The notes under the pieces: generated by a model
What the model saw: only the letters and a program-made list of their open reading frames with translations
Told to the model about the DNA's origin: nothing
Databases searched by the model: none
Position numbers and translations under genes: made by a program
From: FEB-10 sp963710645
Lineage (GTDB): Bacteria; Acidobacteriota; Thermoanaerobaculia; Thermoanaerobaculales; Sulfomarinibacteraceae
Assembly (NCBI GenBank): GCA_963710645.1
Contig: CAVQBD010000006.1
Coordinates: 124,001-188,000 of the forward strand
Direction: 5' to 3'
Length of the DNA: 64,000 bases
Shown: in pieces, positions 1-7,934 of the stretch
How positions within the stretch are numbered: the stretch's first letter is position 1
How the letters are laid out: each line of letters starts with the position of its first letter

Positions 1-29
1 AAATCGAGAATTGAGAATTCGGATCTATG

Positions 30-998
30 TCATGGCAGCTCGGCGAGGGTGTCCACTGCGGCGATTCGGAACGGGTGGGCCGGATCCAACATCGCGTCGT
101 AGGAGGCCGGCGGACGAGAACCACTGCCCCTCAGGCTCAACATCTGGGCGAGCAGGGTTTCGGCGCCGAAGCGCGGCAAAGACTTCCACATCCGCGCGCG
201 CAGGTCGCCCGCCTCGAGTTCGCGTTTCGCAGCGCGCCTGATTGTGGGGACCGCGTGCCGGATGGTGGTCCACATGACTTCGAAACGCATCTCGCCCTTT
301 GACCGGTCGACGCCCTCGTGGATCGTGTTGTCGCCGTGGACGCGGTAGCTGACCAGGGGTTCGGGGAGGATCAGCAATCGTCCGTGGCGGCAAGCGGAGA
401 GGATGAAATCCCAGTCGTGGGTGTAGCGTAGGGGAAGAAAATCCAAACCTGCGTCGTCGAGCAGCGATCTGCGGAAGGCCACATTGGATGTGGTGGAGAC
501 GAAGTTGGTTTCCAGCAGGGCCAGTTCCGGATCGCCGAGGTCCGACAGCATCGGGCCGTCGGTTGGCGCCGGCCACGGGGGCATGTTGGCCCAACCCTCC
601 TTGATGCCGAGACCGGTATCGTCGGCATCCACCACCTCGATCCAGGAGGCTGCCAGGGCGACCTCGGGGTGTGTGCGGAAATTTTCGACCAGGCGCCGAA
701 TGCGGTCCCGGTGATAACTGTCGTCGGAATTGAGCACGAAGAGCAGCTCGCCCCTCGCCAAGGACAGACCGACGTTGAGGGCGACGTGGGCGCCGCGGTT
801 TTCCTGGTTGCGGATCCTGACCCGGGGCTCGGCCCGGTAGGGGCGCAGGATTTCCAGGGTGTTGTCGGTGGACCCATCGTCCACGATCACCAACTCGAGG
901 TCGGCAAACGACGAGGCCAGCACGCTGTCCACTGCCCGTTCGATGAACCGGCCGTGGTTGTAGGACGGAATCACGACGCTGACGAGAGGGGACGACAT
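30..998 (-). CDS. Family 2 glycosyltransferase
   Basis: A 322-aa GT-A fold glycosyltransferase, probably adding a sugar to a surface polysaccharide at the cytoplasmic face of the inner membrane. The N-terminus has the GT2 start VSVVIPSYNHG, the nucleotide-binding DDGSTD at residues 40-45 and a DxD-like NSDD at about 90-93, so the catalytic half looks intact. There is no membrane segment. It lies last in a minus-strand polysaccharide cluster, separated from the other glycosyltransferases by the four-helix-protein element. Sugar donor and acceptor cannot be predicted from the sequence. Confidence 0.88.
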   Translation of the reverse strand: MSSPLVSVVIPSYNHGRFIERAVDSVLASSFADLELVIVDDGSTDNTLEILRPYRAEPRVRIRNQENRGAHVALNVGLSLARGELLFVLNSDDSYHRDRIRRLVENFRTHPEVALAASWIEVVDADDTGLGIKEGWANMPPWPAPTDGPMLSDLGDPELALLETNFVSTTSNVAFRRSLLDDAGLDFLPLRYTHDWDFILSACRHGRLLILPEPLVSYRVHGDNTIHEGVDRSKGEMRFEVMWTTIRHAVPTIRRAAKRELEAGDLRARMWKSLPRFGAETLLAQMLSLRGSGSRPPASYDAMLDPAHPFRIAAVDTLAELP

Positions 999-1034
999 CC
1001 TGGAGAGACCTTAGCAGAAGAGGATCTGAGTTTT

Positions 1035-1157
1035 GAATTCTCGATTTTGAATTTTGAAATCCTGCACGACCTCCCCGGTCAGCCTTTTCGTTAAACGTTC
1101 AACGTTCAGGTTTCTCAACGTCTGACGAGGATTTCCAGCCATAAACGTTTAACTTTT
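1035..1157. repeat. Heptamer arrays flanking mobile unit copy 1
   Basis: Two short arrays of 7-bp period lie upstream of the GT2 gene. One is GAATTTT-like (1035-1062). The other is AACGTTT-like (1089-1110 and 1140-1157). The AACGTTT-like run resumes at 1998-2018 on the far side of the four-helix unit, so that unit appears to have landed inside the array. Confidence 0.7.
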
Positions 1158-1158
1158 G

Positions 1159-1997
1159 GCTCATCCGGATTTCCGTGAGATGGGCAGTGGTTGAATTTGA
1201 AATGAGAAATGTGAAATGTGATATTCGAGATGTTCCATCGCACCGACGTCATGTGCGGTTCCGGAGCCTACCAGCGGTCGACCCGGCGCCAGCATCCGGA
1301 ATTGCTCGTGCGAGGAGCCCCAATCAGGGCCTTGGGTTCAGCAAACGCCAGATCATGGCACGGACCTGATCGAAGAGCTGTAGCGAATCGCCCACGCGAG
1401 TGGAGTCTATCGCCCCAGCATGAACCAGGAGGCGAAGATGGCAGTCGACCTCCTTCGCGGAGCCGTAGGCGATTCGCCAATGATGGAGTCTATCCCGGCC
1501 CGTTCGGCCGTGGCCTTCTGCAATGTTGGCGGGAACCGATGACGCCGATCTGATCACCTGATCGGCGAGGCTCTTGACGGGAGCCGGCACTCGTTTGACA
1601 AGAGAGATGGCTTCCCCGGCCGCCTCGATGGCCTTGCCGTAGACGATGAGCTGGTTGCCTTGGCACGCGTCGATCATGATCCCCTCCCAGCGAACGACCC
1701 GGGGGTGATCGCGACGCGCTCTGAGGGACAGCGATCAACGGCAGTCGGCAGGGGCTGGACAGGGACAGCAACCGGCGTCCGAGGCAGATGGCGGCATCGG
1801 CAAACAGCGACCACAATCCGGGGCAATCGCCGCTGAACACTGCCGCGGCCCCTGATCGCTGACGCAGCCGCCGATCACGGACGCTGTCCCTGATTGCCGT
1901 CGCTGATTGCTGTTTCCTGTCGCCGCCCCTGGATTTCGGGCACGGGCACGGAGACGGACACGGCGAAACCCCAACGCCACGATTCTCCGGATGAACC
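1159..1997. mobile_element. Four-helix-protein unit, copy 1
   Basis: An 839-bp unit shared with a 903-bp copy at 50082-50984. Its ends are related inverted repeats: about 17 of 19 bases match between 1151-1169 and the reverse complement of 1986-2004, centred on TTCATCCGGA. The unit holds one gene (four-helix bundle protein), a GAAATGA-type heptamer run near the left end (1193-1231) and a GC-rich region with internal inverted repeats on the right (about 1730-1900). No transposase is encoded, so it would have to be mobilised in trans or by another mechanism. No clean target duplication is visible here, unlike copy 2. Confidence 0.7.
1324..1677 (-). CDS. Four-helix bundle protein (23S-IVS/S23-like), copy 1
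   Basis: A 117-aa basic, all-helical protein of the family first seen in 23S rRNA intervening sequences (TIGR02436, related to Avd of diversity-generating retroelements). Family-typical features are the start LIVYGKAIE, the central SSVPANIAEGHGR and the C-terminal LFDQVRAMIWRL. The start is fixed by GGGAGGGG six bases before ATG. It is the only gene in the unit at 1159-1997 and is nearly identical to the copy at 50263-50616. Its biochemical role is unknown. No reverse transcriptase or rRNA gene lies nearby, so neither a DGR nor an IVS setting applies. Confidence 0.85.
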   Translation of the reverse strand: MIDACQGNQLIVYGKAIEAAGEAISLVKRVPAPVKSLADQVIRSASSVPANIAEGHGRTGRDRLHHWRIAYGSAKEVDCHLRLLVHAGAIDSTRVGDSLQLFDQVRAMIWRLLNPRP

Positions 1998-2018
1998 AAA
2001 CGTTACACGTTGAACGCC

Positions 2019-3863
2019 TCACCCTCGGTTCGGGTCGGTGGGTGGCGTCCCTTCCGGGAAAATGGCGGCTTCGTACTCCCGCACATAGCGGTCGAGGCCG
2101 AATCGCTCCTTGACACGCCGAAGAGCCTTCACGCCCTCGGCGGCGCGGCGGTGGTCGTCGATGAGACTCTCGATTGCTGCCTGGAGGGCGTCGAGGTCAC
2201 CCGGAGGACCGGAAACCACACCGCCGCCTTTGGCCAGAAGCATCGGAATGTCGCCCACCGCGGTCGCGACGCACGGCACCTGGCGTGCCATTCCTTCGAG
2301 CAGGAACACCGGAAGACCCTCGTACTGAGATGTCAGCAGACAGATATCCACCGCGTCCATGAGTTTTTCGGTGTCGTGCCGCAGCGGCAGACGGGTGAGA
2401 TTGTGGCGAGGGTGGCGTTGGATCTCCCGGTTGACGACGCCATCCAGGGGGCCGCCTCCCACCAACAGGAAATGGACATTGTGGTCCACCATTCTCCTGG
2501 CAAGACGGATCACGTCCAGGGGCCTCTTCTGGGGGTGCATTCGGGCAAAGGTGCCCACCACCACAGCCTCGGCCGGTATGCCCAGTTCACGCCGTCGCGC
2601 TCGTTTGCGGCGTTCCACCTCAGGGGGTGGAGGGGGTTCGGGGGTCTCCACAGCATGGTGGATGGTGATGATCCGGTGGGTGGGCACCGCCCATTCGGTC
2701 TCGAGGGCCTGGGCGATTCGTCCGTTGACGGCGATGTGGCGGTCCACCGCTTCGATCAACCTCGGAGTGGTTCGTTTGATCCATGCCCCCCTGTGGTTGT
2801 AGATCTGGTTGAGGATCCGGAGATCGGGAAACTCGGTCTTGAGGTCCGCCGCCCGGTCGTAGAATGCCACGGTGCCGTTCCAGCTCACGAGAGTCTGAAC
2901 AGACCAGCGCCGGATCAAATGACGGAGGCCGTCAAAATGGACCTCTCTGGGCAGCCAATCCCCCAGCGAGTAGACATGGGGTGTGAGATCCCGACACACA
3001 TCCAGGGTCTGGCCGAGGGTCGCGAGGTGGGGCTCCAGGGTCACGACCAGCAGCCGGTAGCTGTTGCTGAGACCCCACAGCAGATCGTAGAGCAGCCGTT
3101 CGGCTCCGCCCACAGCCAGGTAGGGGAGGAGGAAGAGGGCCGTTGGAGGCCCGGGCTCGGCTGTGAGGCCGGCGAGTCCTTCGGCCAGAGAGTGGATCTC
3201 GTTGGGGATGACGGCCCGGTGGACGCCGTCCTCACGGAGCAGGTAGGGGCCCGAAATCTCGGCCCCGAGATCGAGCGGCTCGCCGTCTTGGATGTGAGAT
3301 GGAGAGCAGATGTGGCTCACCGATCTCCCCATGATCGACGGACGGTGTTGGCGATCTGCGGACGGTCGGCGGAGCAGGAGGTGGGAGGTTGAGCCTGCGG
3401 GATGGCTGCTGTGAATCACCCCGGAAGGGCCGTGCCGGCCCTCGGCTGGAGTCGACCAACCGGAGGCCACCTGGTCGAGATCCTCCGCCACTGCGGCCAT
3501 CACCATGGACTCGATGTGGGTCGCCGGAAGGTCTGCCAGCGCGCCGGTGGGCAGGAACAGAAAGGGGGTTTGCTGATCGGGATCGGTGGTGATGGAGGTC
3601 TCGGTCTGACGGGCGCGGAATCGTTCCACGATCCCGGGGTCCGTGTCAGGCGCGACCAGTTGGACCAGTGGAACGGTTTCGGTCCGGGTCGTGGGCGACG
3701 GCCGGCCCACAATCCGTGGATTCTGGCCGCCCCCCAGGGATCGACGAACCCGGTGAACGGCAACGGAGACCGTGCCCCTGAGCCCGCGGAGGGGTCGCCG
3801 CACGATCTGGCTATGTTGCCAGAGGGCGGCTTCGATCCGCCGTCGCAGTGGCTGTGAGCTCAT
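2019..3863 (-). CDS. Family 4 glycosyltransferase with long N-terminal extension
   Basis: A 614-aa protein. The C-terminal part (about residue 240 onward) is a GT4 GT-B glycosyltransferase: VGGAER acceptor loop, GTFARMHPQKRPLD at the start of the donor domain, and the E-x7-E motif in QYEGLPVFLLEG. The first roughly 230 residues match nothing I recognise, but a similar extension is present in the upstream paralogue. The start overlaps that gene's stop as ATGA, so the two are translationally coupled. The likely role is consecutive sugar transfers in a surface polysaccharide. Donor and acceptor are unknown. Confidence 0.85.
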   Translation of the reverse strand: MSSQPLRRRIEAALWQHSQIVRRPLRGLRGTVSVAVHRVRRSLGGGQNPRIVGRPSPTTRTETVPLVQLVAPDTDPGIVERFRARQTETSITTDPDQQTPFLFLPTGALADLPATHIESMVMAAVAEDLDQVASGWSTPAEGRHGPSGVIHSSHPAGSTSHLLLRRPSADRQHRPSIMGRSVSHICSPSHIQDGEPLDLGAEISGPYLLREDGVHRAVIPNEIHSLAEGLAGLTAEPGPPTALFLLPYLAVGGAERLLYDLLWGLSNSYRLLVVTLEPHLATLGQTLDVCRDLTPHVYSLGDWLPREVHFDGLRHLIRRWSVQTLVSWNGTVAFYDRAADLKTEFPDLRILNQIYNHRGAWIKRTTPRLIEAVDRHIAVNGRIAQALETEWAVPTHRIITIHHAVETPEPPPPPEVERRKRARRRELGIPAEAVVVGTFARMHPQKRPLDVIRLARRMVDHNVHFLLVGGGPLDGVVNREIQRHPRHNLTRLPLRHDTEKLMDAVDICLLTSQYEGLPVFLLEGMARQVPCVATAVGDIPMLLAKGGGVVSGPPGDLDALQAAIESLIDDHRRAAEGVKALRRVKERFGLDRYVREYEAAIFPEGTPPTDPNRG

Positions 3864-5710
3864 GGTGTGTGGCCCATGAGAGCGCGATAATAGGCTTCGG
3901 CGCAGATCACGGGATCAAATTGGCCCCCGGCTTCAACGGCGCATCGGGCGAAGCCCGCCCACTCGTCCGGTTCGGCCAATTGCCGCACTCCGGCTTCCAA
4001 GGCGGCCAGGTCCCCGGGTCGATCCACAACGATGCCGGCCCCGGTTCGGCGAAGGACCTCACCCATATCGCCCACAGCGGTCCCCAGAAAAGGGCGCCCT
4101 GCCTGGAGGCACTCGAGCATGAAGACGGGAAGGCCCTCGAACTCGGACACCAGGCAGCCGACGTCGGCCGCAACGATCAACTCCGGAATGTCCGAGCGGA
4201 AGGGAAGCCTCCGGATTCGCGCCCCTGAACCCTTGATGGCTCGGTCCACCTCGTCCTCGAGCTCGCCGCCGCCCGCGACCAGAAAATGGACGTTTTCCAG
4301 GTCCCGGACCCTGAGGGCCAGCGTGACCAAATCCAAGGGACGTTTCTGCGGGTGCATTCGAGCGGCGGTGAAAAAGACCACGTCGCCGGGGTCGATGCCC
4401 AACTCGCCGCGGATGTGCTGCCGGATTCGGCCACGTTCCGAGGGTGGAGGAAATGCGTTGGACGACCTGCCGCACGGCCAGATGACGGGAGTGCGGTCCG
4501 CCGGCCACCCCCGGTCGCCGGTGAGCACTTCGTTGATGCGGTGATTCTCGGCGACGCAGACATCTACGTGGTCGAGAAGATCCGGCGTGTAGCGGTCGAT
4601 GTATCCCACCCGGTGGTCGTACAAATGGTCGATGATGCGGACGGCGGGACGATCCACCTTCAGTCGAGGGGCGAAGTCGTAGAACAGAGTGGTGGAGTTG
4701 GCGTTGTAGAGGACCTCTACGCCTAGAGAGTCCACCAGGCCGACGAGCATGCCGTACATGGCCGCAGGGTGCACCAGGTCTCCGAGACAGTAGATACGGT
4801 CGGTGATGGCGCGGAAATCGTCGCGCCGGTCCCCCAATTCGGGTCGATGGGGTGCCAGGGTCGCGATGGCGAAACGGCAGCGGTTGGACAGCTCTCGCAT
4901 GGTCTCGAAGAGGGTATGTTCGGCCCCGCCCCGGGCGAGAAAGGGAACCGTGACGAGGATCGTGGGACGGTCGGACGGGGTGTTTCTGCGGTCGAGCAGG
5001 GAGGCGTCGCGGACGGCCACCTCCAGGGTCGGCTTGAGTTCTGCGGTGGAGAGGTAGGGTCCGCGGCGGTTGGTGTTGAATGTGGCGGCTCTTCGCTCCA
5101 TCGTTCCCACCCCCGCCGGGCCGATGCTCTTGACCAGCACGTCCTCTCGAGAGGGCTCTACGGTATCGGAGGCGGCGTCGTAGCTCCAACTGTCGGCGGC
5201 GAACAGAGCGTAGGGCCGCGCCGGAAATCGGGCGGCGGCCGCCGGTTCTCCAATGGGATCGGGCGGAGCATGGGCGATGCCCTCGCAGAGAACCACTGCA
5301 TCCACACCCTCCGCAGCCGCCACCAGGAGGCTGCTCTCGAGATGGCTTGGGAGCACATCCGGGAGCCCGCCCGGCGCTGCGAACCATGGGGCGGGAGCGC
5401 CCCGTCGGTCGTCCTGCACGGGTTCCAGACGCCACATCACTGTGCCGTCGGGATCCATGCCGATGGCGCGAAGCTCGGGCAGGGTCTGCCGCCGGACCCA
5501 GACGGCCGCCTCGTCCCGCGGAACCGAGGAGGGAAGGCGAAGCTCGACCAATGGCAGGGGCGGCGGTGCCGGGTCGAAGACCCAGGTGAGCTCACCCGCC
5601 GGACCGCCGCGGCGAAGGGCCCGTCGGTAACGACGGCTGTGCGCCGCATCCCGCAATCGTTGAACCAACGACGAGATCCCCCGCCGTGCCGAAAAGCCTC
5701 GGGGTGTCAC
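3860..5710 (-). CDS. Family 4 glycosyltransferase, paralogue of downstream gene
   Basis: A 616-aa paralogue of the 2019-3863 product with the same layout: about 240 residues of unrecognised sequence, then a GT4 domain with RGGAEHTLFE, FTAARMHPQKRPLDLV and EFEGLPVFMLE. A start upstream at 5797 is open but would run 91 bp into the methyltransferase gene. I prefer GTG at 5710, which overlaps that gene's TGA as GTGA and gives a length close to the paralogue. The pair probably arose by tandem duplication and may add successive sugars. Confidence 0.85.
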   Translation of the reverse strand: MTPRGFSARRGISSLVQRLRDAAHSRRYRRALRRGGPAGELTWVFDPAPPPLPLVELRLPSSVPRDEAAVWVRRQTLPELRAIGMDPDGTVMWRLEPVQDDRRGAPAPWFAAPGGLPDVLPSHLESSLLVAAAEGVDAVVLCEGIAHAPPDPIGEPAAAARFPARPYALFAADSWSYDAASDTVEPSREDVLVKSIGPAGVGTMERRAATFNTNRRGPYLSTAELKPTLEVAVRDASLLDRRNTPSDRPTILVTVPFLARGGAEHTLFETMRELSNRCRFAIATLAPHRPELGDRRDDFRAITDRIYCLGDLVHPAAMYGMLVGLVDSLGVEVLYNANSTTLFYDFAPRLKVDRPAVRIIDHLYDHRVGYIDRYTPDLLDHVDVCVAENHRINEVLTGDRGWPADRTPVIWPCGRSSNAFPPPSERGRIRQHIRGELGIDPGDVVFFTAARMHPQKRPLDLVTLALRVRDLENVHFLVAGGGELEDEVDRAIKGSGARIRRLPFRSDIPELIVAADVGCLVSEFEGLPVFMLECLQAGRPFLGTAVGDMGEVLRRTGAGIVVDRPGDLAALEAGVRQLAEPDEWAGFARCAVEAGGQFDPVICAEAYYRALMGHTP

Positions 5711-7740
5711 TGGCTTGAGCGTCCAGACTTGCGCTGCACCCAGCGGAGGAATTTCACAGGCGGCTTGGCTTCGAATTCGGCGTGCCATTGGCGCCACATT
5801 TCGAGTTCCTGGCGGGTCGCAGCAAGCTCGTTCACATGAGCATCGAGTTCCCGTTGGGTTCCCGCGAGGTGCTCTCGGGTGACCGCGAGATCGCCCGTTG
5901 CGCGGCGTTCCGCCTCACGGGACTCACCGAGTTGGTGGTTGAGTTCGTGGCGCTGGGCCGCGGCGGACTCCTCCAATTGGTCGAACCGGACCTGGAGATC
6001 CCCCAACCGCCCGTGCAGACGTTCGACCTGGGTCCGGAGGTGGCTGAAGGGGAGTCGAGTGACGACCTCGGAGGTGGCGCGAGAGCACGATCCCAGCCAC
6101 TGGTAGTCGTGAGCCAGGATATCCGGGTCGCGACCGGTGACCAGTTGTTGGAGCTCCACCTCCGACGCGCGGAAGCGATCGAGAATCTGCTGACCGACAT
6201 CCAACTCGCAGAGCTCCCCCAGGTGGGCGGCAAGTTGGTCAACTGTGGTGTCCTCGGGCCAGGGGTGGTCCACTCCGGTCCGAATGATCTCCTTGGCAAA
6301 CAGCCACAAAGCCCTGGCCATCACCAGCGGTGCCGATACGCCACCTGTCGCTTGCCATTCGCGGTCAATGAAGTGGAGACCGTCGTCGCCCAGAACGAAA
6401 TTGGACAGCGCCACATCGAGATATTCTGGCGGCAGTCGAGGGCCGTCTTCGGGCGACAAGAATGGGTGAGATGTCTGGTCCTTGGCGGAACTCTGAACGA
6501 GTTGCCGGTCGAGGAACCACCGCCACGTGCAAAGTGCATCCTTCAGCGACGTCTGGTCGCCTCGCTGGCATGCATCCAACGCCAGTTGTTCGATGGTTCT
6601 GCCGCCGATGTAGGGCCCGTCCTTGGTGGAATCGTGGACAAGCCAGCCGGCCGATGTCCCGGCGTCATCCGGGTCACCGCCAGGGTCGGCGTGAATGACG
6701 AGCCCGCGGTCGGTACGACGGAGGTCGAAGCCCCGCCGCCATCGCCGACGACGGTCGTCCCCGGCGCGCCACGCCAGGATTGTCTCATCCGGAGCGGCAG
6801 CAGGGCGGTCGTCGCCGGCCCACGCCACGACGAGGAAGGAGTTTGCCACCTCCGGGCCGAGTCCGGCCCCCACCAACACCCGGTGGGCTCTTCGGTCATC
6901 GCAGAGCTGGGCTCGTGATTCCGGGCTGTCGCCCACCGGCTGCCGGACCAGTTGATCCACCAAATCTGGCGCCCCGGATTCCGCGTAGATCGACTCGGAG
7001 AGGATGACCGTCGGGAGCTTGTAGTCGGGAAAGGGGAAGAACCACGCCTGGTGGTGCAGGCCGGCTGCGTCGAGCATGGCCTGAAGTGCGCGGCGGGAAA
7101 AGGTCCGAACGCCCCCAGATCCGGGATAGTCTTCGACACCGATCCAGGGCATTCCCACGTGGTCCTCGTCATATCCGAGGAGGTACTTGACGCCGATGAT
7201 GTTCTCGATGGCCAGCACGAGCGCCCCGCCGGGACGCACGAGGTCGGCCGCCCGGTCGAGGAACTGCTGGTGATCCGTGCTCAGTCCTGCACCAGAGGCC
7301 GCGTATTCGAGGACGCCCACAAGGCAGACGACGTCAAATCCGTCGGCGTCTTCGAAATTTTCGAGGGGACCGCTCACCACCTCGACATTGTCGAGGTCTT
7401 TGCAGCGGACGGCAGCGGCACGGGCGCGGTCGAGATGGCCTTCCAGCGCCGTCACCGAAGCGCCCGATTCGCCGAGGGCACGGGACAGCACTCCGGTGCC
7501 GGCCCCAACCTCCAGGATCCTCAGCTGGGGTCCGAGCTGGAGCGGACGGATAAGGTTCGCCCGCTGGCGTGAGAGATGGTAGCGCGACGGCCAGTCAGTG
7601 ATCTCCCGGGCGAGCTCGTCCGAGTTCGAGGAACGGTCAGTTGCGGCGGACAGAATCTCGAGCATCCTGCCTTCCGACCCGTCGCGGTAGGTGACGTGCC
7701 CATCGAGGACACGAATTCCGGTCAGCTCGTCACGCTCCAA
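5707..7740 (-). CDS. SAM-dependent methyltransferase with C-terminal coiled coil
   Basis: A 677-aa protein. Residues about 70-230 form a class I methyltransferase, with motif I in ILEVGAGTGVL and an acidic ribose-binding Glu in ALEGHLD. A middle region of about 300 residues is unassigned. The last roughly 120 residues are a long heptad-rich coiled coil, as in proteins that measure or cap polysaccharide chains on the membrane. Translation starts at TTG, supported by GAGGAG six bases upstream. It is coupled to the downstream glycosyltransferase by a GTGA overlap. Methylation of a sugar, possibly to end a chain, is a reasonable inference but not shown. Confidence 0.75.
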   Translation of the reverse strand: MERDELTGIRVLDGHVTYRDGSEGRMLEILSAATDRSSNSDELAREITDWPSRYHLSRQRANLIRPLQLGPQLRILEVGAGTGVLSRALGESGASVTALEGHLDRARAAAVRCKDLDNVEVVSGPLENFEDADGFDVVCLVGVLEYAASGAGLSTDHQQFLDRAADLVRPGGALVLAIENIIGVKYLLGYDEDHVGMPWIGVEDYPGSGGVRTFSRRALQAMLDAAGLHHQAWFFPFPDYKLPTVILSESIYAESGAPDLVDQLVRQPVGDSPESRAQLCDDRRAHRVLVGAGLGPEVANSFLVVAWAGDDRPAAAPDETILAWRAGDDRRRRWRRGFDLRRTDRGLVIHADPGGDPDDAGTSAGWLVHDSTKDGPYIGGRTIEQLALDACQRGDQTSLKDALCTWRWFLDRQLVQSSAKDQTSHPFLSPEDGPRLPPEYLDVALSNFVLGDDGLHFIDREWQATGGVSAPLVMARALWLFAKEIIRTGVDHPWPEDTTVDQLAAHLGELCELDVGQQILDRFRASEVELQQLVTGRDPDILAHDYQWLGSCSRATSEVVTRLPFSHLRTQVERLHGRLGDLQVRFDQLEESAAAQRHELNHQLGESREAERRATGDLAVTREHLAGTQRELDAHVNELAATRQELEMWRQWHAEFEAKPPVKFLRWVQRKSGRSSQ

Positions 7741-7877
7741 TGGCTACTCCTCGGGCCGCTGCAACTCCTCGGTTCACCGGGATGTCTCAGCCACCATGAC
7801 ACTGCCGCGCATTATAGCTCGCATATTCCACCAGCCAGGGCCTCCACAGACAGCAGGCTCACTGGGCGGGGTGGGAG

Positions 7878-7902
7878 TTTTCGAATTCCGCATTTCGAAT
7901 TG
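7878..7902. repeat. Short AATTTCG-type heptamer run with GC palindrome
   Basis: Two to three units of a TTCGAAT-like heptamer, bracketed by GGGCGGGG-type runs, with a small GGGGGCACCGCCCCC palindrome just after. It fills the 194-bp gap between the GT4-GT2 fusion and the methyltransferase gene. Confidence 0.55.
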
Positions 7903-7934
7903 GGCGGGGGCACCGCCCCCCTGCCTCCTGCTCC

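Noticed and set aside
1324..1677. Diversity-generating retroelement (Avd-like four-helix protein)
   Set aside because: No reverse transcriptase, template repeat or variable protein lies near either copy.
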